A DNA stretch of 64,000 nucleotides from Entophlyctis helioformis (lineage: Eukaryota; Chytridiomycota; Chytridiomycetes; Chytridiales; Chytriomycetaceae): contig JAHLKH010000038.1 in assembly GCA_025526915.1 (NCBI GenBank), positions 1 to 64,000 on the forward strand. The letters are read 5' to 3'. This document shows positions 45,515 to 55,732 of the stretch, piece by piece. Position 1 is the stretch's first letter; the number at the start of each line of letters is the position of its first letter. The notes below the pieces were generated by a model, which ran no database searches, was not told where the DNA came from, and worked only from the letters and a program-made list of their open reading frames with translations. A program made the translations under genes and the position numbers.

Positions 45515-47719
45515 TCAGATCTGAGGAAACGAAGCCAGATCTGCGACGGCAGTGTATTGGAAACAGGAGCAGAGGATACAATAAAGAGATGACGAAACAG
45601 AGAGAGACAGGAGGGGCTTCACAGTTGGATCGGCGGGGTTCGGTGGTGGTGGGATGTGCACGCCATTCTTGTCTGAGTTCTTGTAGAGCTTGTTGGAGGA
45701 GAACCGCGTCGTGTTCGTCTGCATCTTGCAGTCTGGCCAGCGTGTCCTCAATACTGACCATGACCAGGATGGCGCATCTGGGGTTCAGCTCGAGTATCCG
45801 GCACAGCGGGCATTGCGCAATGTTCGATGCCAGAGACATCATGCCGATGGGAAGGTACAGCTGTTCATCTTCACCACTGCGGATGGCCGCATCAATGAAA
45901 TGCTGTTGTGCTTGTTGGGCCGTTTCGAGCACTTGGTCGTGAAAGTACTGTGCAGTTGTGCATGGAAAGGGCCAAGCGATCGAGTCAAGAGACCGGCAAG
46001 GGTCAGCATGCGGCAAGGCAATGAGCACTCATGCGCACATCAAGATGCCTCCGTCAACAGGAGCGCATACCAGACTCGGCTCCAAGAAGCCGCCTGTTCG
46101 CAGCAGCTGCAAGACGGCCCGGTTCATGTATCCAAAGTTGCCATGGAGGTCCAGGCTGCAAGATGCGCAGTCGACATATGGACTTTCCTCGGGGCGTAAC
46201 GTTGTGGGAGGGTGGCAGCAAGCAAGCCCGTGCGATTGGACTTGGTGGCGGATGGCTGTCAGCAGGGCCATCTTGGTTGATCCGCGGTGCATGCCATCCT
46301 CGAGGCCGCGCAGGTACACGTGGCTGATCATGCCATACTGAAGCGCCTCGATCCGCTTGTCGGCCTCTTCCTTGACACCGACACCGGCACCGACACCGGC
46401 CAACGCCGCCAACGCCGCTATCAACAGCCGCGCCGCACCGTGAACAAAAGTCGAGTTGCAACAGCCGTGTTGCGGTTGGCATGTTGACCGAAAAACGACT
46501 TGTGGCGAGCATGGCGTCCTGGAGCCCGGATAGCTTGGTAATGCACATTTGCATGTGCGGCATGGCGTTTGGACCGCTAGGCAGCTCGGACCAGATGCCA
46601 TCGAGCGACGCCTTGATGGCTGACATGTCGACTCTGTGCATCTCTGACGCGGCGTGAAGGTGGTTGAGGAACGCGTCGACTGAAAGAGTCGAAATGGTTG
46701 GGCCGCGCATCAATGAGGCGACACGGTGCAGAGCGAGCATGGCCAGCAGGCTGGCGTTCTTGTATGCCGCTGTTTCGCTTTCGCTTGTCTCGACGTTTGA
46801 AGCCATGAACTCTTCAAAGACGGTAACGGCGGCGTCAATGACCGGGTAGTCCTGCTTGAAGCAGCGGCCAATCTCCACGATCGACCCAATGGCTTTGCCG
46901 TGCAGCGACTCGACTTGGTAATCGCCCGACATTGGGCAACGAACCGAAAGGTCGGCAACGATCCTGTCGCGCAGCTCCTTTGTGCTGCTGTTGCTGCTGG
47001 CAAGCAGCGGGTAGCAGTGGGAGCGACTGCACCACGTTGCTTGCCAGAGAGTGTCGCGGGGCAGCAGGCCCGTCGCCGCGGCCGCCTCAAGTGTCTGCGG
47101 CCAAACGTCCAACAAACCGGACGGCAGTTGATGTGGCTGTTGCTCTTGCTGGTGCGAGACGGCAGATGCATTCGTCTTGATGAAAGCTGCAAACGATGTC
47201 GACGATCCGCTGGCCAAAGACGAGTCTGGCGCTGGTTTATCCGCGATCGGGTTGACAAGAGCTGGAGGGTTTGCGTGGTCACATGCCAAAGGCTGCGAAG
47301 CTGCTGCCATTGATTGACCGTGTTCCGAAGCGGTTACATATTTCTGCTGCTGTTGTTGCTGTTGCTCTTGTTGCTGGAGAGCTTCCTCAAGGCGACTCTC
47401 CAGGACCTTGCGCCGAGCGAGGACAGCCGACTGGCGAAACTTGGCCTGATTCTTGTCGAGATCCGCGAGATCAAACTCGGGGCTCATACCCGCAAGACGG
47501 CGAGAGCAGCGCGTCGGCTGGGCATCCGTCAGGAATGGCAGTGAAAACAGGCAGCGTCAGTCTCGGTGCCACAGCCAGACGTCAAGCAACCTGCGCGCAA
47601 TCAGCACACATCATGCGGCGACGTACTGCGTTGGCTTGGGCATGCTGCTTGCGGCCTGCGGCAGGCTTGCGGATGGCATTGCCAGATGCCTTTCTGAGCT
47701 GTGACGTGACGCGCATCAT
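45515..47719 (-). CDS. Unrecognised large helical (ARM/HEAT-like) protein, with a probable 1-base insertion
   Basis: A first exon (MMRVTSQLRKASGNAIRKPA) with a GTACGT donor joins in phase to PTRCSRRLAGMSPEFDLADL and a glutamine-rich coiled coil. Long helical stretches follow (SVEIGRCFKQ-like, YPVIDAAVTVFEEFMASN, LLAMLALHRVASLM), then LLQLDF and VHGAARLLIAALAALAGVG. The last two are joined only if one T of a four-T run (plus-strand AAAA 46446-46449) is dropped. Later parts include IRHQVQSHGL, DLHGNFGYMNRAVLQLLRTG and PIGMMSLASNIAQCP. The basic start and the helical repeats faintly recall importin-alpha/TMCO6-type ARM proteins, but I make no assignment. The 3' end is uncertain: one frame stops at 45515, another runs on to 45441 inside the Beclin start. 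Confidence 0.55.
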
Positions 47720-47966
47720 TTTCGATGATATGTTTCGCGATGGTTTGGGAGGAGCGCGATGCGGAAAACGGCGGTTTTGTCGGGCGAAATAACGCAATGC
47801 AAAGTCGAGAGCGTATTGGCGTGATGCTTGCAAGCAGCAAGCACATGCATGGTGGCGAGCGCACATCATCGCCAGACAAGGCTTATCGGCAACAAGTATT
47901 CATTCACGAGCACCCATGACTATGAAGTGATGACGAAGCAGAAAGGCGAGCAGACTCGCACAGGAA

Positions 47967-50900
47967 TCACTTGATGAGGAGACGGATGTACGGCACCTCA
48001 CGTCCTCGCCCGTGCGGTCATTGACAAGCACCTCGAGCACAAGCGACTGCACATGGTCTGCAACCGGCTTCTTGGTGATCTGGAGAAGGATTTCCGGGAT
48101 GGTCAAGTTGATGCGCTCCTCGCGCTTCTTGGCTCCCATAAAGAACGAGTACAGCACCGTGGCACCGCACGAGAGCATCGTAATCTCCAGCTCGTGCTTT
48201 GTCTTGAAGTGGTCGAGGAGCCCCTGCAGCGTGGGGTTGCCGGGCACCGTGAAGCAGTCCCAGAGCGTCCATTCAGACTCGTGGTACTTGAACTTGGGAG
48301 CCGCAATGGGCTCAGAGAATCCAAAGAACGGCAGAGCAAGGTTGACGAAGCCGTTCTTGAAGTCGTCAATCTTGCGGCCGCCGTCGATGATCTTGTACAG
48401 CTCGAGGCAGACCAGGCCAGTGACAAGCGCAGTCGTCGTCGCGATGGCGGGAATGATGCGGCCAGCAATGAACTTGGTCTTGGAGCGGTCAGCGTTCTCA
48501 ATGGCGTAGTTGGTCGCGCGCAGGTTGGAGGCCGCCGTCACAAAGTCGATGTGGAAGTTGGTGTCGTCGTCCTTTTCAAACTCGGCGGGCGACAGACGCA
48601 GGCCGGCAAAGGCAGACGGGGCGGGGAGCGCCTTGATCGTGGCCTCGAGCTCGTTCTCGTCCAGCGACTGGCCCTGCTGAGCCGCCTCGCTCTCCTGCAC
48701 GGCAATCTTGACGCCCTGCTTGGGAGTAAACTCGGGCACAATGACGTTGGACGCGACTCGGCGGAACAGCTCGCGGTCGGTCTCGCCCTTGAGGCCGTAG
48801 TTGTACGCGTGCAGGTTGGCGGCTGCCATCACAAAGTTGAGGTGGAGCTCGTTGTCGACATCAAAGGAGATGGCGGTGGGGGCACGCTTGGGACCCGACC
48901 AGAACGCCTGGCCCGTGGACGTGGTGGCGTCCTTGGGGAAGTTGTACAGGAGCTGCTGGATGGTGTTGTTGAAGTGCTCCTCAAACTTGAGACGGGCCCA
49001 CACGATGCACTCGTCAAACGACAGCGGCTTGGCGGTGACCAGGAAGGCAAGGATATTGTCAATAGTCTCCTTCTGGTTGCCGCCCTGCTTGAGCAGCGAC
49101 TCGATGTAGTTGGCCTCGCGAAGGTACAGGTTGACGTTCTCGGCAGGCTGCTTGAACAGACCCTCGAACAGGTCGCGGGCCCACTGGATGGTGTGCTCGA
49201 TGGCGTTGGGGAAGTTCTTGAGCGTGCAGATGGGGATCGACTTCTCGGGAGGGTCGTTGGACGACGAGTACGACTCGGTCAGGTGCGGCACCACGACCTG
49301 GGTGTTGCCCTTGGTGCCCAGCGTGCCCGACTCGAGCAGCGGCTTGCAGAAGAAGACGCAGCGGCGATCAACGTACTTGCGCGCGTCCACATTGTCGAGC
49401 GCGTTCGTGACGCCGGTTAAGCGGCCCCAAAACTCCTCGTTGAAGATGTGCTCGGTGTCTGGGCCAACACGGTCGGCAAACGCCGTGATCTTGCCCTTGG
49501 CAGCCGGGTTCATCTTCTCGACGGCGGCGGCGGCACAGGCCGACTTGAGCTTGGTCACGTCCCAAGGACGGAAGAGGAACTGGCGGTTGAGGTTGCTCTT
49601 CTCGATGGTGTCCATGTCGGTGATGTGGATCGATCCCTCGGGGCCAGTGCCCAGGCCCATCATGGCCCAGTTCTTGAGCATCTCGCAGCCAATGGCGCCA
49701 GCACCGACGAGGAACTGGCGGGCGTTGGCGATCTTGCCGTGGAACTCTGCGCCAAAGACGGCAATCTGGTTGTCGTAGCGCGAGCCGCGGGGAGCAAAGG
49801 CAGCCTCGGATGTCTCGAGGTTGGTGGGAAGCGACTCGAGCGAGTCAAAGTAAAAGTACTGGACAATCGGCATGAACTTGCCACTGCAGGCCTTGAGCAC
49901 CTCCTGAGCAACGAGGCCGCCAATGACGGCGGACATGGGAGGCAGGTCGCCGCGAGCCTGGAACGAGACCTCGCGTAAGAGCTTCTCGTCCATCTCGATG
50001 GGCGAGGCCGACGATGCATTGATCGACTTGGCCGTCTCGAGGATGAGAGCGGCATCGGTCGCATCGCGCGGACGAGGCAGCTCGCCGCGCTTTGCACGGA
50101 AGGCGTCCAGTGCACGGAAGCCAAGGTGGAGCTGGGCAGGGCGGTCAAACTTGGCAAAGTCGGACACTAAGAACTCGGGGTCGGCCAGAGACTCGCGGAG
50201 GGATCTCTGCGCCATTGAATGGAGTGGATGGGTTTGAATGGCAGCAGCATCAGCATCAGCAGCAGGGCAGTGAGCAGGAGCGTCTGTGACAACCCTGCAA
50301 GTTCACTGTACGGATTGCTGAGCGGGGGAAGGACTTACAAACTGGAGGACCTTGGGCATCTTGACCTGCTTGAAGAGGCCGCCGGTGGTGTAGGCACCAA
50401 ACGCGCTCGTGTCGCCAATCTTGAACGTGTACGGGCCAGTGACCTTGACGGGGCGAGGGGGAGCAGAGTTGAGCTCGGTCATGCCCTGGATCTCTGTAAA
50501 GGTGACGTAGTCGCCATCCTCGAGGCCGTGGCGCTGCTCCTCAAGCGTTGCGACAGTGCCGTCGGCCTCCTTGGAGACGGCAGCGACCATGCCCTGAAGA
50601 GGCTCTTCGCCGGTCTGGTCAATGACCTCAAAGTCCTTGCCAAAGTCGTTGAAAGCGACACTGTTGCAATGGGCATCGCAGACGGGTCAGAGGACGGGCG
50701 AGCCGGCACCAGGCATGGAGGCAGCAGCCGACGACTCACCCAAAGAGACCGCGGGTATCGGCAGCAATGAACTTGATGTTGTGCTTGTGGGTGATGTCGT
50801 TGATGGCGAGCTGCTGGTCGATGGGCATGTCGGTCACCACCACGACCTGGAACTTGGAGAGCGCGGCCTCGTCCAGAGGGCCGACGTGCACGGAGACGGG

Positions 50901-51981
50901 CACATACGCGTTGAGCTCGGCCAGCCGCGGGCAGGTGACCTTGTCGCGAGGCTGGCCCAGATCGGCGTCGTGCAGGAAGAACTGTGTAGGAGGAAGGCAA
51001 GGCATTGCAAGATGCCAGGAGCAATCCGAGTGAGACGAGCGTCCGATGGGCGGGCCAAGACGCAAGACGCTAGACGGCAGTCTGGTGCACAGGGCAAGCA
51101 AGCGACTCCCCCACCTGCGACGAGAGATCGGTGATCTGGACAGGGGCAGGGTCATGGACGGTGACGGACTTGACGCCGGCAAGGATGACGTTCTTTGCTG
51201 CAGTCGGCACCGAAACGAGGCAAGGAGGCAAGGGGATGGTGGGCCAGTCAGCGCCAGTCAGTGCCAGCGCGGCAGACGATGATGGCGATGCGGAATGGCC
51301 GTGCGAGACGACGAGATGCACGCACCGATTTCAACGCCAAGGCCCTTGAGGCCGACGATGAGCACGTTGGAGAGGGACATCTTCTCCATGGCCGCACGGC
51401 CAAGCACATAGCTGTGTGTGTGTATGTGTCATGTCGAGCGAGCCATGCCAAGCGAGCGAGCGAGCGAGAGAGAGGGCCAGAGAGAGCACGCCAACCAAAG
51501 TCAGTGTCTGTCAGAGCCTGAGTCCAAGTCGATGAGGAGGAGGAGGAGGGCAGCGAGGGTGTGTGTGTGTGGCAGACAGCCAGCCAGAGAGACAGACAGA
51601 CAGCCAGATGGATGGATGGATGGAAGGATGGGGCAGCCAGGGTGCACGGGCGAGGGCAGGCGAGCGAGCGGGCACGAGAGAGCGGGCAAGGGTGTTGCTC
51701 CGCCAGCCGTCGCCGCCGTGCAAGGGCCACCGCCAGACGGGCAAGAGACAGCGCGAGAGACAGCGCGAGCGAGAGACCGGGCCAGGGGTGTGGGCATACG
51801 GGAGGGAATATGGGAGGGACAGAGGGATGGAGGGATGGATGGGGAGAGACAGGCAGGCAGGCAGAGAGAGACAGCAAGAGACAGCGAGAGACAGGCAGGC
51901 AGGCAGCAAGCGAGAGAGAGAGACGCCGCACATCTGTCTGCTGTAGAGCGACTCGTCGATCGACTGGTCTGCCGAGGCCAT
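47967..51981 (-). CDS. UBA1: Ubiquitin-activating enzyme E1 (UBA1), last codons frameshifted
   Basis: ATP-dependent activation of ubiquitin and its transfer to E2 enzymes. Exon 1 (51932-51981) codes MASADQSIDESLYSRQ and joins across a 520-nt intron (51412-51931) to IYVLGRAAMEKMSLSNVLIV. Short introns follow until a 2.2-kb final exon. Visible are both ThiF-like Rossmann halves (LIVGLKGLGVEIAKN and FLVGAGAIGCEMLKN), NLNRQFLFRPWDVTKLKS, and the catalytic Cys in SIPICTLKNFPNAIEHTIQW. The ubiquitin-fold end reads GEDV, then must continue EVPYIRLLIK and stop at 47967. The sequence lacks one base (near 47998), so the uncorrected frame runs on to 47900. Every other part is intact, so sequence error is likelier than a pseudogene. 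Confidence 0.96.
51412..51931 (-). repeat. Low-complexity repeats in the 520-nt first intron of UBA1
   Basis: The intron is a patchwork of short repeats, given here as plus-strand text: GCGA units (about 51455-51470), AGACAG and GATG units (about 51585-51625) and GAGAGACAGGCAGGCAG units (about 51845-51920). It also has a GT-rich end next to the 3' splice site. These create long spurious frames on both strands. It is by far the longest intron seen in the window. Confidence 0.75.
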
Positions 51982-52001
51982 TGCTGGAGAGCGAGCGTGA
52001 G

Positions 52002-52667
52002 ATGAGGGGCAGGATCATCAAGGTTGTGAAAGTTGGCCGTCGCGACACCTTGGCGACGATGCTCACGGCAGATCGTGCGCGAGTGACGGCGGGAGCACCA
52101 CACACGGCACCACACATGGCACCACACACGGCAGGAGCACAGCAACAACAACGACAACAACAACGACAACAACAACAACCAGTCACGCTCGCTGCGGCCG
52201 TCGAGCGGCTGCAGGGTGCCCTGGCGCAGGCCGAGCAGGACGTGCTGTTTGTGCAGGAGCAGGTCAACTACGACCTGGCCCAAGCGCTCGGCCCGCAGCC
52301 GCATCCAACCGCCGTGTCCGACAGGCTGGCGGCGTGAGTCTGCGCTAGCTGGACATGGGTGCATGCGGGCATGCCAGACACACTGACGGTTGCTGTTGCT
52401 GCACACACACACACACACATGCACACGCACTCTCTCGACAGGCTGGACACGCGGATCGAGTCCCTCAAGACCAAGAGCGCGCGGCTGGTCGCTGACAAGC
52501 ACGCCTTTGCCCGCGACGTCGAGGAGCAGCTGCGGCGCAACGCGGATCTGCTGGAGCGCATCCTGGCATCCACAGAGTTCGAGGGCGACTACGAGCTCGT
52601 GCGCCAGTTCGAGGCGCTGGCCAAGACGCTCGCTGATCACAGCCAGGCTGTCAGACTGGACGCATAG
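52002..52667 (+). CDS. SKA2-like coiled-coil protein (tentative kinetochore subunit)
   Basis: Two exons joined by an intron (52334 to about 52440) containing a CA repeat. After a basic, Gln-rich start the protein reads LAAAVERLQGALAQAEQDVL, FVQEQVNYDLAQALG, then LDTRIESLKTKSARLVADKH and LRRNADLLERILASTEFEGD. The pattern (L..(A/F).(K/Q)AE.D(L/V).(Y/F)(I/V)Q..(L/V).Y(E/D)(I/L)) matches the N-terminus of SKA2, and the following helices have similar spacing. SKA couples kinetochores to microtubules and is lost in yeasts that use Dam1. The ATG at 52002 is 20 bp from the divergent UBA1 start; the ATG at 52059 is an alternative. The family call rests on pattern memory. Confidence 0.5.
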
Positions 52668-52895
52668 GGCTGGACGCGCAGGGCAGGGCAGCTGCCGATC
52701 GCAGGCTGGGAAGAGGCGGTCACGCTTTGGAGATTGAACGTGTGGAAATGCCATGCTCGTCATCTTGTTCTTCACCACATACAACCAAGCAAGAGAGCGC
52801 CAAACGAGGCCACGCCGTGGGACTCGCACGGGCGGTAGGACAGGAGACAGTCGCAAGCCAAGCCAACATGCACGGTTGGCGGCACAGTGTGCATC

Positions 52896-54766
52896 TTAAC
52901 CAGCAGCAGCACGGGCAACTGTCCCAGCGAGCGCGTGTTGGGTCAGTCATCGGGTCAGTCATCGGCTCGGCCGTCCAAGCAGCAGTGGCAGACGCGCATT
53001 CCACTCACCAGAGCGCTTCTGGGTCTGCGCAACGAAACCAGTCTTGATGGCAGACACGGACCGCGACGAGCCGCAAGACTCGCACTGCAGGAAGAATAGT
53101 CTGTTTTCCTTCTTGAGCACCGTCTCGGCAGACTTGCACGTCTTGCACGTCACGTACTCGACTGTCCACACCACACACGGGTTAGCCAGGCAGTTGAGAC
53201 AGAGAAAGAGAGCACAGTAAGAAGTCCAGTCCAATCCATTCAAAGCCCCGCGCTTACCAATGTAACGCTTGAGCACATTCTCAATCTGCTTCTGCTGGAA
53301 TCTGCCCTTGATCAGAAGGCGCTGCGCACCGTCAATCGAGCCAGTGGTACCCAGTTCAGCAAACAGGAACTGCACCAGGTGGTCTGGTGTGCGGCGGAGC
53401 CTGTCGCGTTCGACACCAACGATCCAGTCAGCATGCATCAATAGACGGCATTCCTGTGCACCAAGATGCAAAGACAGCGCGCCGTCGTACCTCCTGCAAA
53501 AGTCGACCAAGTTGGCAAACAGCGTCTTCTTGGAGCCTTCTCTGAGAATCTGCGGTGCCACAATGTTGAACTTCTTCTTGCCCTCGCCCTGCAGTTCAGG
53601 GTTGTTCTGGCGGACAAGCTGGAAAACACGGCGCACGAGCTGGCAGATCGCGTCGAAACCACAGTGGGACACGAGCATCAGCCAAACAGCACGCAAGACA
53701 CGGGGCACGATGGCATAAACAGTGCACAGCAATGCACAGCAGTGCACGCCTCACCTCCGAATAGGTATAGTCGCGGTTCGATCCCAGCCAGCCCTCTTGG
53801 CCATCCTCGCCGTCGGCACCGGCGCCAGCGCCCTCGCCAGCACCGTCCAGACCCTCGATGCCATCCAGGCCGCCCTCGGCACCCTCCTCGGCATCCTCGA
53901 CCCTGACCTTCTTCTTCTTCTTCTTCTTCTTCTCGCCAAAGGCCGCCTCAAGCGACTCTTCGGCATCCTCCTCGGCGGGTGCGGCATCCTCAGCGTCTTG
54001 CGCATCTCCGTCCTGTGCAGATGGGCAAGAGAATGCATTGCCGGCCGACCCGCAGCAGGCAGGTCGCAGGTTGCAGGTCGCGCAGACAGGCGAGCGAGAG
54101 GGATGACGTGGATTGCGGCCAAGCAAGTGGTGCGGACGAGCGTGTGTCAAGCACCAGCAGATAGCGCGAGTCAGCCAGGCGGTTTGAGCAGCAGCGGGGC
54201 AAGGCGGCAGCGCAGACAGGACAGACAGGACAGGCAAGCATGCCTGCAGCAGCGAGGCTCCTACGCACGCACACAGACACAGTCAGACACACACACACAC
54301 GCACACGCACCTCGGCAGGCTTGGACTTCTTCTTCTTCTTCAGTCCGCTAAAGACCTCTGCGACGTCCTCGGCGTTGTCGCCGTCGTCGGCAGGCGCAGG
54401 TGCGGCCTCCGCCTCAGCCTCGGCCTCGGCCTCCACGTCGGCCTTCTTGGCCTTCTTCTTCTTCTTCTTGAGGTCGGCAAAGGCCGCAGCGGCGTCCTCG
54501 GCGTCGTCGGCGTCGTCGGCACCAGCAGCAGCCACGGGGGTCTCGTCCACGGCGGCCGACTGATCAGCAGCCGGCTCGTCGTCGGCGGCAGCGGCGGCCT
54601 TCTTGGACGACTTCTTCTTCTTCTTCTTGAGGTCGGCGAAGAGGGCGGCGGTGTCCTCCTCGATCTGCGACTGCGGCTGAGGCTCCTGCTCGTGCGTCTC
54701 GGCGGGCTGCTCGGCGACGTCGTCGGCCACGACGGGCGCTGTCTTCTTGCTCTTCTTGGAACTCAT
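52896..54766 (-). CDS. EIF2S2: Translation initiation factor eIF2 subunit beta
   Basis: Subunit of the GTPase that delivers initiator tRNA to the ribosome. The N-terminal half has four lysine blocks ([42 protein letters not shown]) separated by Asp/Glu/Ala-rich stretches. K-boxes bind eIF5 and eIF2B-epsilon; most homologues have three. The C-terminal half gives [60 protein letters not shown] and a zinc ribbon, [11 protein letters not shown]...[11 protein letters not shown] last 23-nt exon after the intron 52919-53008 replaces a read-through end and gives the expected basic terminus QKRSVARAAAG with stop at 52896. It is divergent from eIF3l. Confidence 0.95.
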
Positions 54767-54873
54767 GGGGGTGGGCAAGTGGGATTCGCGGGCGATTCGC
54801 AAACGGCGCTGCGTGGTCGCTGGACTTGCCTTTTTTTTGGCCGTCTGCACTTGCCTGCACCTGCCTGCAGATC
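54767..54873. promoter_or_regulatory. 107-bp bidirectional promoter between eIF2-beta and eIF3l
   Basis: Start codons of two translation initiation factor genes face away from each other across 107 bp. The gap contains a run of eight T (around 54832-54839) and CTGCCTGCA repeats. Co-expression is inferred from the arrangement only. Confidence 0.4.
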
Positions 54874-55698
54874 ATGGCGACCCCCGCATACGACAGCGTC
54901 TTTGACGAGGTGCTGGCTGTTGCTGCTTGCTTGCTTGCTTGTTTGCGTGCAGCCATAGCTCGATGGCTGGCTGTCTGCCTGCTACAGCGCCATGTCTGCA
55001 TTCGTCGGCTGTCCAAGCACTCGCCCTAACCCTCTCGCCCGCTGCCGCCTCTGCAGGACGAGGTTGCCGACAACGTCGAGCTGCCCTCGGTCTTTGCCGC
55101 CGACCAGTTCACGGCTGCCGCCGACGGCATTGGTGCGTTCCGTGTGCGGCTTGCCTGTGCTCTCCTGGCTGGCTGGCTGGCCTGTGCCCGTCGCTCTGGC
55201 CGTGTCCCGCTCCTCCTGCTGACCGCCTGCCTGCTGCCGCCCTCCAGAAGTCCAGCCGGCAACGTCGTCGGCTGCGGCCTCGGCCTCGCAGGTCAAGATC
55301 CCAGACCTCGTCGCCCAGTTCCTCACACACTTCCACACGCAGCTCGTCGAGCGCAACACCTGGGAGCTGCACGCCGTCTACGAGAGCTCCTTCAACAAGC
55401 TCACCGAAAAGTTCTACGCAAAGGTGGCCTGGCCCGAGGCCGAGTCCATCTCGCACCTTGTCAACGACGGTACGGCTGCACGCACTCCCCTGCACCTTGA
55501 ACGCTCTGCGAAGCCCGCACTGACTCGGCTCCACGCCCCCCGCAGATCCCGTGTTCCTGATCCTCTACAAGGAGCTCTACTACCGCCACATCTACTCCAA
55601 GGTCCAGCCCACGATCGAGGACAGAGTCGGCTCGTACGTCAACTACTGCGACCTGTTCAACTACATCCTGAGTGCGTCGATGCATGGTCACCTCTCTT

Positions 55699-55732
<34 letters not shown>

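Noticed and set aside
48053..49420. 455-codon open frame on the plus strand
   Set aside because: Exact antisense of the long UBA1 exon; the Leu/Val/Glu/Arg-rich composition is a by-product of codon bias.
51501..52856. 451-codon minus-strand frame across UBA1 intron 1
   Set aside because: Made of GAGA, GACA and GATG repeats inside an intron and antisense to the SKA2-like gene.
52959..53010. Read-through C-terminus of eIF2-beta
   Set aside because: A GTGAGT donor at 53008 and a 23-nt final exon give the expected basic terminus, so the longer unspliced end is unlikely.
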